Source: Aeromonas veronii bv. veronii
GTDB lineage: Bacteria; Pseudomonadota; Gammaproteobacteria; Enterobacterales; Aeromonadaceae
Direction of reading: 5' to 3'
Assembly: GCF_000820225.1 (NCBI RefSeq)
Contig: NZ_CDDK01000041.1
Span: 137,604 to 175,436, forward strand
Length of the DNA: 37,833 bases
A model generated the notes under the pieces. That model saw nothing but the letters and a program-made list of their open reading frames with translations, ran no database searches and was not told the DNA's origin. Position numbers and translations under genes: made by a program. This document shows positions 32,742-37,833 of the stretch, piece by piece. Within the stretch, counting starts at the first letter, position 1, and the number at the start of each line of letters is the position of its first letter.

Positions 32742-33551
32742 ATGTACAAGCTGATCGCATTGGATATGGATGGCACCCTGCTCAACCCGCAGGGCCAGAT
32801 TACTCCCCGCACCCACGCCGCCATCAGTGCCGCGCGCGCCAAAGGGGTAACCGTTGTGCTGGCCTCCGGCCGCCCGCTGGAAGGGATGAGCCGCTATCTG
32901 GAAGAGCTCGGCCTCACCACAGAGCATGACTACGTCATCTGCTACAACGGCGCCCTGGTGCAACAGGTGGCCGATAAGCGCATCATCCGCAGCCAGCTGC
33001 TGACCGGCCGTGACGCCAGCGCCGTCGCCAGACTGGCTGACGAGCTGGAAGTGAACGTCCATGGTTTCTCGGTCACCCAGGGCCTCATCAGTCCCCGTGT
33101 CAGCACCTACACAGAGCACGAATCCCGCCTGATCGGCATGCCGATCAATCTGATCGACTTCGCCACCCTGCCTGCCGACGAACAGATCATGAAGGTGATG
33201 ATGATCGACGAGCCGCCCCAGCTCTCCCGCGCCATCGAGCGACTGCCTGCAGAGCTCTATGAGCGCTATACCGTGGTACAGAGCGCCCCCTTCTTCCTCG
33301 AGTTCATGAACAAGCAGAGCAACAAGGGAACAGGCGTGGCCGCACTGGCCGAGCACTTAGGCCTGACCGCCGCTCAGGTGATCTGCGTCGGGGATGCGGG
33401 CAACGATCGCCACATGATCGAATACGCAGGCCTCGGGGTTGCGATGGGCAATGCCACCGACGAGATCAAGGCTCTCGCCCAGCACACCACTGCCCGCAAT
33501 GATGAAGATGGCGTGGCTCAGGTGATCGAGCAGTTCGTACTGAACGCCTGA
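32742..33551 (+). CDS. yidA: HAD-IIB sugar phosphatase YidA
   Basis: This 269-residue Cof-type HAD phosphatase matches E. coli YidA (270 residues) throughout. Motif I is DMDGTLL (nucleophile D8, acid/base D10), motif II SGRP, then a type IIB cap, conserved KVMMIDEPPQL, SAPFFLEFMNKQSNKGTGV (Lys), and motif IV GDAGNDRHMIEYAGLGVAMGNA. YidA dephosphorylates sugar phosphates such as erythrose-4-phosphate and others in vitro; the physiological substrate is uncertain. GAGAG precedes the ATG. It is convergent with the PBP gene across a 15-bp bidirectional terminator. Confidence 0.94.
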   Translation: MYKLIALDMDGTLLNPQGQITPRTHAAISAARAKGVTVVLASGRPLEGMSRYLEELGLTTEHDYVICYNGALVQQVADKRIIRSQLLTGRDASAVARLADELEVNVHGFSVTQGLISPRVSTYTEHESRLIGMPINLIDFATLPADEQIMKVMMIDEPPQLSRAIERLPAELYERYTVVQSAPFFLEFMNKQSNKGTGVAALAEHLGLTAAQVICVGDAGNDRHMIEYAGLGVAMGNATDEIKALAQHTTARNDEDGVAQVIEQFVLNA

Positions 33552-33586
33552 TCGCAATCGAGCGCGGCTGCGTCCGATGAGGAAAT

Positions 33587-33620
33587 AAAAACGGGGAGGC
33601 TGTCAGCCTCCCCGTTTTTT
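33587..33620. terminator. Bidirectional terminator between yidA and the PBP gene
   Basis: AAAAACGGGGAGGCT (33587-33601) pairs perfectly with AGCCTCCCCGTTTTT (33605-33619), 15 bp with a 3-base loop, followed by T on the + strand. The A-run at the left gives a T-run on the - strand, so it works for both convergent genes. Confidence 0.93.
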
Positions 33621-33660
33621 CTGGTCAGTTATCTGCGTGATGAGCGGTAATTCGCTCGCA

Positions 33661-36600
33661 TCACTGGTTCGCCAGACACTGGGTATGGGAGCTAGGTTGC
33701 AGGTAAGGCGTCAGCAGGGGAGCCATCCCCTTGAGCACCTGCACCGGCAGCGCAGAGGTGAAACGGAACTTGTCAGACTGGCTACCCGGTACATAGGCGG
33801 TCAGGGTACCGAAGTGATCCTCACCCAGATAGAAAACGAAGGTCGCGGTGCGGTTGCGCGCCAGCGAGCTGGTCACGTTGCCATAACGACCCACGGTTTC
33901 AATCCGGTTATCCCCGGTTCCGGTCTTGCCCCCCATCTGCAGCACAGTGCCGTCCGGCAGGGTAAAGGCACCGGCGATACGTCTTGCCGTACCCCCTTCA
34001 ACGACTTTGGAGAGCGCACTGCGCAGGGCGGCCGCCACCTCTGCCGGCATCACCCGGGTTCCCTCGGTGTGCTGCGGCTCAAACTCGGTCTCGAAGGGCG
34101 TCCCCTTGGCAAACGAGAGATGCTCGATACGCAAGGTTGGCGAGCGGACACCGCCATTCTGGATAATCCCCATCAGCTCGGCCAGTGCAGCCGGGCGATC
34201 GCCGGAGCTACCCAACGCGGTCGCCAGCGAAGGCACCAGATGATCAAACGGATAACCCAGCTTGGCCCAGCGCTGATGGATATCGAGGAAGGCTTCAACC
34301 TCCAGCATGGTGCGGATCCGGCTGTCACGGGCACTGCGATGACGGGTCTTGAACAGCCAGCTGTAAACCTCCTGCCGCTCGTCACGACTGGCCGCCACAG
34401 CGTCGGCAAAGGTCGCCTTGTCGAACTCCTTGAGATAGGCCAGCAGCCACAGCTCCAGCGGGTGAACCCGGGCGATGTAGCCCTGATCCGGCAGTGAATA
34501 CTTGCCCGGTCCATAGCTCACATAGAGCTGATTGACCCGTTTCGCACTCAGCTTCTCCCGCGGCAACCGTTCCGCCAGGAAGGCAGCAAATGCGGCTTCG
34601 CTGGCTTCCGGCATCAGGTAGCGGTGAACCGCCGCCAGACGTACCGCACTCGGCTTGAGACCGTCGAGGAAGGTATCGAGTTGCTCCTCGGGGGTCTTGC
34701 CGCGATATTTGCGCCAGAAGCGCAGCAGATAGGTCTGGCCCTCTTTGTCGGCAAATTTGGCCAGATACTCCTGACGACGGGGATCCTTGTCATCCTTGAG
34801 CAGCTGGGCACGGTTGCCCTCCTTGTAGAGGCTGTAGCGCACGATATCGCGCATCAGCCGTACAAAGGGCAAGTTAATCGACTCACGCAGAGAGTCACGC
34901 AACGTCGGAATGCGATTGTTATCCTCGCGGCGGAAGTTGTTGAAGGTGTGCATGCCACCACCGGTAAAGAACCCTTCGTTGGGGCTGGCGGAGTATTTGC
35001 GATCCAGCGCCGCTTCCAGCATCACAGGCAGGCTCTTGTCCTGAGCCGTCATCAGATAGGAGATAGCCCAGCGGCTGAGGTTGTCCTGAGAGACGGCAGC
35101 CAGCTTGCGCAGATTCTCGACCGGCATCCCGGCATAGTTGTCGTGCAGCTCGGCCACGATCTCTAGATAGGTAGTCAGCACCCGCAACTTGGCGGTTGAG
35201 CCCAACTCCAGCTTGGAGCCTTCGTTGATATCGAACGGCTGATCGGTGTTGTCGGTCTGCACCCGCACCTTGAACCCTTCCGGCGACTTCTCGAACAGGG
35301 TGAAGCTGTAGCGCACATCGCCGGTCTTCTCCGGCGAGAGCAGGCGCTCACCAAACAGCCCTACCTGGGCGGCAAACGTCGGGTCGGCCAGCTGTTGCAG
35401 ATAACGGGAGATTTCGTTCTGCAGCGGCATGTTGAGGCTGGTATCGGCGGTCAGATCCATCCGGTCGAGGTCATAGAGCTGCACCCCGAGCTGACGGCTC
35501 AGGCGAGTACGGGCAACCTGCAACCCCTTGTTGTTGTTCACCCGGGTGATAGCAGGGGACTGCAGGAAGTCACGGAACGTAATCTTGGCCTTGAGCGCCG
35601 CCTCCATCAGTGGCGGCGTTATCATTCCCTCCTGCACAAACAGGCGCAGATAGCTGTCGGTCAGGGTAGCCAATGCCTCTCGCCCCTGAGCCAGATAGTA
35701 AGAAGGACGGCGGTGCGCAATCATCAGCGAGACCACCTGACGCAGGGCAAGCCCCTGTTCGGCCAGCGGTGCATTCTGGTTGCGGGCGGGATCCAGCAGA
35801 CGGTTCACGTCATCGACGTTGGCACCAAACCAGACCCAGAGACCATCTCCCAGACCATGCACTTCACCATATCCCGGCGCAGCCGAGAGCGGTACCGAGT
35901 TGAGGTAGGCCCAGGCGACCAGTTTGCGCGCTTCGAGGGTTTCCGGCCCGAGACGATAAGCCCGCACGCTGGCAGAGGCCATCTGACGGATCTTCTCGGT
36001 CGGCGACAGGGTCAGGCCATCCGGCGAGTGGCGATACTTCTCCACCTGGGTCGCCAGGGTACTGCCACCGGCAGATTGATCCTGCATATCGAGCGCCTTG
36101 CCCACCTGAGATAGCGCCGCCTTGGCAAAACGGGGCCAGTCGACCGCCGGGTTCGCCAACGGCTCTTCATTGCTCAGCAAGTCGCGGTTCTCGATAAACA
36201 GCAGCGACTGGATGACGAGCGGCGGAATGGAGTCAAAATCCGGATAGTGATGGGTCGGATACTTGAATTGATAGAAGGGCTCGGCGCGGCAATCGTGCAG
36301 CGTCAAACCGGCCTGCACTTTCTCGGTATAGGGCACGAAGAAGCCACGACTGGCGTAGTCATAGAGCGCGTCGGAGAAATGCACCTGCTTGCTGACTTCA
36401 TAGCCCCGCTGCAGCAAACGCTCCTGCATCATCGGCAGTTGCACATAGCCGAGCCGCTTGTCGAACGGGCCATCCTCAGGGAAAGCGATCTGCTTGCTCT
36501 GACCAGGCTCGACCTGATAGGTGAGCTTGGCGGCATAGCGGGAAATCTCCTGAGATTGCAGCTTCGAGGTTTTCATCTCATAGCCAACCAGAGCGATCAC

Positions 36601-36744
36601 CGCCCCCAGGCACAATAAAAAGAGAAAACAGAACAGCCAACGCCACCAGGGACGACGCTTGCGCTTTGGGTTCCCGTCCGAGGTCTGGACAGATGAATCT
36701 TGAGATGCCACTTGTGTCAAATCCGTCTGTTCTGATGCGCCCAT
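33661..36744 (-). CDS. Bifunctional class A penicillin-binding-protein-like enzyme, extra-long
   Basis: This 1027-residue inner-membrane protein polymerises and crosslinks peptidoglycan, by family. A basic N-end (PKRKRRPWWRW) and one membrane segment (LFCFLFLLCLGAVIALVGYE) are followed by a GT51 transglycosylase domain: catalytic E185 in FIENRDL (canonical EDRRF changed to ENRDL) and GGSTLATQVEKY. The transpeptidase part has S516-T-A-K519 (SxxK), S622-I-N624 (SxN) and K940-T-G942 (KTG), so the penicillin-binding motifs are complete. The spacing is unusual: 106 residues from SxxK to SxN and 318 from SxN to KTG, much more than in E. coli PBP1b (S510, S572, K698). The ATG at 36744 follows GGTGGGG; a GTG at 36783 lacks a ribosome-binding site. 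It is a third-type or paralogous PBP, not plain PBP1a/1b. Confidence 0.85.
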   Translation of the reverse strand: MGASEQTDLTQVASQDSSVQTSDGNPKRKRRPWWRWLFCFLFLLCLGAVIALVGYEMKTSKLQSQEISRYAAKLTYQVEPGQSKQIAFPEDGPFDKRLGYVQLPMMQERLLQRGYEVSKQVHFSDALYDYASRGFFVPYTEKVQAGLTLHDCRAEPFYQFKYPTHHYPDFDSIPPLVIQSLLFIENRDLLSNEEPLANPAVDWPRFAKAALSQVGKALDMQDQSAGGSTLATQVEKYRHSPDGLTLSPTEKIRQMASASVRAYRLGPETLEARKLVAWAYLNSVPLSAAPGYGEVHGLGDGLWVWFGANVDDVNRLLDPARNQNAPLAEQGLALRQVVSLMIAHRRPSYYLAQGREALATLTDSYLRLFVQEGMITPPLMEAALKAKITFRDFLQSPAITRVNNNKGLQVARTRLSRQLGVQLYDLDRMDLTADTSLNMPLQNEISRYLQQLADPTFAAQVGLFGERLLSPEKTGDVRYSFTLFEKSPEGFKVRVQTDNTDQPFDINEGSKLELGSTAKLRVLTTYLEIVAELHDNYAGMPVENLRKLAAVSQDNLSRWAISYLMTAQDKSLPVMLEAALDRKYSASPNEGFFTGGGMHTFNNFRREDNNRIPTLRDSLRESINLPFVRLMRDIVRYSLYKEGNRAQLLKDDKDPRRQEYLAKFADKEGQTYLLRFWRKYRGKTPEEQLDTFLDGLKPSAVRLAAVHRYLMPEASEAAFAAFLAERLPREKLSAKRVNQLYVSYGPGKYSLPDQGYIARVHPLELWLLAYLKEFDKATFADAVAASRDERQEVYSWLFKTRHRSARDSRIRTMLEVEAFLDIHQRWAKLGYPFDHLVPSLATALGSSGDRPAALAELMGIIQNGGVRSPTLRIEHLSFAKGTPFETEFEPQHTEGTRVMPAEVAAALRSALSKVVEGGTARRIAGAFTLPDGTVLQMGGKTGTGDNRIETVGRYGNVTSSLARNRTATFVFYLGEDHFGTLTAYVPGSQSDKFRFTSALPVQVLKGMAPLLTPYLQPSSHTQCLANQ

Positions 36745-36903
36745 ATCAGCCCCACCATGGTTGCGCAATTTATTGTGTTTCACTCAAGCTTAGTCTTTTC
36801 AAGTCAATGGCTTGAAACTATTGACCGCTTTGTAGTGATGGTAACAGGGCAATTCTAAAAAGGGGAGCCGATTGTTGCAGGAGTGGCAGAGATCCGAGCT
36901 GAT

Positions 36904-36932
36904 AACAAAACACCGGCCAGTGGCCGGTGTTT
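36904..36932 (-). terminator. tmaR intrinsic terminator
   Basis: AAACACCGGCC (36908-36918) pairs with GGCCGGTGTTT (36922-36932) around AGT. Leftward it is followed by TGTTATC after the stem T residues, so it ends the leftward tmaR transcript. Confidence 0.85.
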
Positions 36933-36952
36933 CTTAAGCGAAAGCGCAACGC

Positions 36953-37270
36953 TTATTTGTGAGAGCTCATGCCCTTCAGCTTGGTGCTCAGCTCTTTACG
37001 CTCTTTGGAGAGCTCGGCGTTCTTGATGATGTGGTCATCCACTCGCTCTTCATAATCGGCACGCATGTTGGCGATGATCGCCTGCACATCATCAATGCTC
37101 ATGCCCGGCTTGATGTAGTCGCTCAGGTTGTCGAGCAGCAGCACGCGCTTCTGGTTGTCACGGATCTTCTTCTCGTTATCCGCAATTTCACGCTTGAGTT
37201 TGTTCTGGCGACGGGACATACGCACATATTCCAGTACATCGCTGAAGGTGGACTTGTTTACTTGTTCCAT
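36953..37270 (-). CDS. tmaR: TmaR (YeeX, DUF496) polar regulator of PTS enzyme I
   Basis: This 105-residue coiled-coil protein is nearly identical in its middle to E. coli Yee[83 protein letters not shown]. YeeX was renamed TmaR because it recruits enzyme I of the phosphotransferase system to the cell pole and controls its activity. The start at 37270 (ATG) is the family start; the ribosome-binding site is poor (GTGGT). Monocistronic, with its own terminator. Confidence 0.94.
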   Translation of the reverse strand: MEQVNKSTFSDVLEYVRMSRRQNKLKREIADNEKKIRDNQKRVLLLDNLSDYIKPGMSIDDVQAIIANMRADYEERVDDHIIKNAELSKERKELSTKLKGMSSHK

Positions 37271-37560
37271 ATCGATACCACTGACTTAAGGTTGATAAAA
37301 ACTGGCCAAGTTACACCAGGAACCCGGCAAACTCGGCGCGGGACAGGCAAACTCAAGATGCCCTTACTCTACCGAGTTATAAACGAGATACAACCCTAAT
37401 CGCGCACCATTAACAGAGTTTGGCCAAAAGTAAACCAGTTAAAATGGCCAGTAATCGATCAGATAAGGGCTTGATATAGATAGAAAATGGAGGAGATAAC
37501 AGGGTCTTAGTTCTCTTCCTCTAGATAGATGCTAACACTGGCTGCTTAACACGCTAAAAA
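37271..37560. other. Non-coding gap upstream of tmaR
   Basis: No gene is recognised. Leftward promoter candidates for tmaR lie in the AT-rich middle (TTGTAT-16-TAGAGT on the minus strand, near 37370-37400). TGGCC occurs three times (near 37303, 37421 and 37445) and GCAAACTC twice (near 37327 and 37347), without a clear operator. The right part precedes the tRNA terminators. Confidence 0.4.
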
Positions 37561-37594
37561 CAGCAGAGCCCAGTCTCACGACTGGGCTCTGCTG
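37556..37594 (-). terminator. Second (distal) terminator downstream of tRNA-Asp
   Basis: CAGCAGAGCCCAGT (37561-37574) pairs with ACTGGGCTCTGCTG (37581-37594), 14 bp and 6-base loop. On the leftward strand it is followed by TTTTTAG (complement of 37556-37560), the direction of tRNA transcription. Confidence 0.88.
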
Positions 37595-37633
37595 TGCAAA
37601 TCTGTGGTTCTTATGGACAAAACCGCCCATAGC

Positions 37634-37662
37634 AAAAAGGCCTTCCCATCTGGGAAGGCCTT
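37634..37662 (-). terminator. First terminator downstream of tRNA-Asp
   Basis: AAGGCCTTCCC (37637-37647) pairs with GGGAAGGCCTT (37652-37662), 11 bp with ATCT loop. Leftward it is followed by TTTTTGC. It lies 9 bases past the tRNA 3' end. Confidence 0.9.
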
Positions 37663-37670
37663 CAAATTAG

Positions 37671-37747
37671 TGGCGGAGCGGACGGGACTCGAACCCGCGA
37701 CCCCCGGCGTGACAGGCCGGTATTCTAACCGACTGAACTACCGCTCC
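37671..37747 (-). tRNA. tRNA-Asp (anticodon GUC)
   Basis: Read leftward, the 77-base gene begins GGAGCGGTAGTTCAG, has anticodon loop CCTGTCACGC (anticodon GTC), T-loop GGTTCGAGTCC, and ends with acceptor CCGCTCC, discriminator G and encoded CCA. It matches E. coli tRNA-Asp nearly base for base. No obvious promoter lies just upstream within the window, so it is probably processed from a longer transcript, possibly the end of an rRNA operon beyond the window edge, as with E. coli rrn-linked tRNA-Asp. Confidence 0.97.
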
Positions 37748-37833
37748 GCATTCGGTTAGCTTTCGCTAAATTGTTTGCCGCGTCAGTGAGGTGTCATCCT
37801 CGCAGCCAGTGATGTGATTCTTCACATCGCTGT

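Overview
The window looks like ordinary chromosome of a gammaproteobacterium, most likely Aeromonas. This is inferred from the mix of enterobacterial/Vibrio-type orthologues (SanA, YdfG, TmaR/YeeX, YidA, MetA, TmcA, DUF3624, CheV), a secreted M9 collagenase, high GC in the genes and a tRNA-Asp at the right end. No insertion sequence, phage, integron or CRISPR array is visible.

Layout. 1-1200: an AT-rich accessory stretch with a CRP-like site, a promoter, a class I cyclic-di-GMP (GEMM-I) riboswitch and a tiny exported pilin-like protein, closed by a terminator; then a control region with a 12-bp inverted repeat before the collagenase (1202-3961). 4149-6330: sanA, then a leftward Fur-box-controlled operon of a TPR-like protein and sodA. 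6467-13593: cheV, an SDR, a HlyU-family protein/tmcA operon, the bfd and bfr iron-storage genes, and mgsA facing a YqhD-type aldehyde reductase. 13737-19436: an unknown protein, an exported C69 dipeptidase, ydfG, DUF3624, and a divergent GNAT / RLAN-ATP-grasp pair around a palindrome. 19520-27176: an alpha-amylase lipoprotein, an OprC-type copper receptor with a structured leader, a DUF2442 protein, an LTA-synthase-family membrane phosphotransferase, an Lrp-type regulator and a dual-specificity-type phosphatase. 27177-37833: metA with MetJ-like boxes, an HD-GYP protein, yfaY, a FapA-family protein, yidA, a very long class A PBP-like enzyme, tmaR, two tandem terminators and tRNA-Asp(GUC).

Themes. 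(1) Cyclic-di-GMP: a riboswitch at the left and an HD-GYP protein at 28269 with a shortened GYP motif. (2) Iron and oxidative stress: Fur-box sodA operon, and bfd (electron donor for iron release) with bfr (iron store). (3) Methylglyoxal: the synthase faces an aldehyde reductase. (4) Envelope: SanA, PBP, LTA-synthase-like enzyme, OprC and secreted hydrolases.

The strongest non-routine signal is the riboswitch at about 235-325. Its downstream RNA can form a 9-bp hairpin that buries the ribosome-binding site of the pilin-like gene. The 5' arm of that hairpin is also complementary to the conserved 5' strand of the aptamer, which gives a simple mutually exclusive model for translational control.
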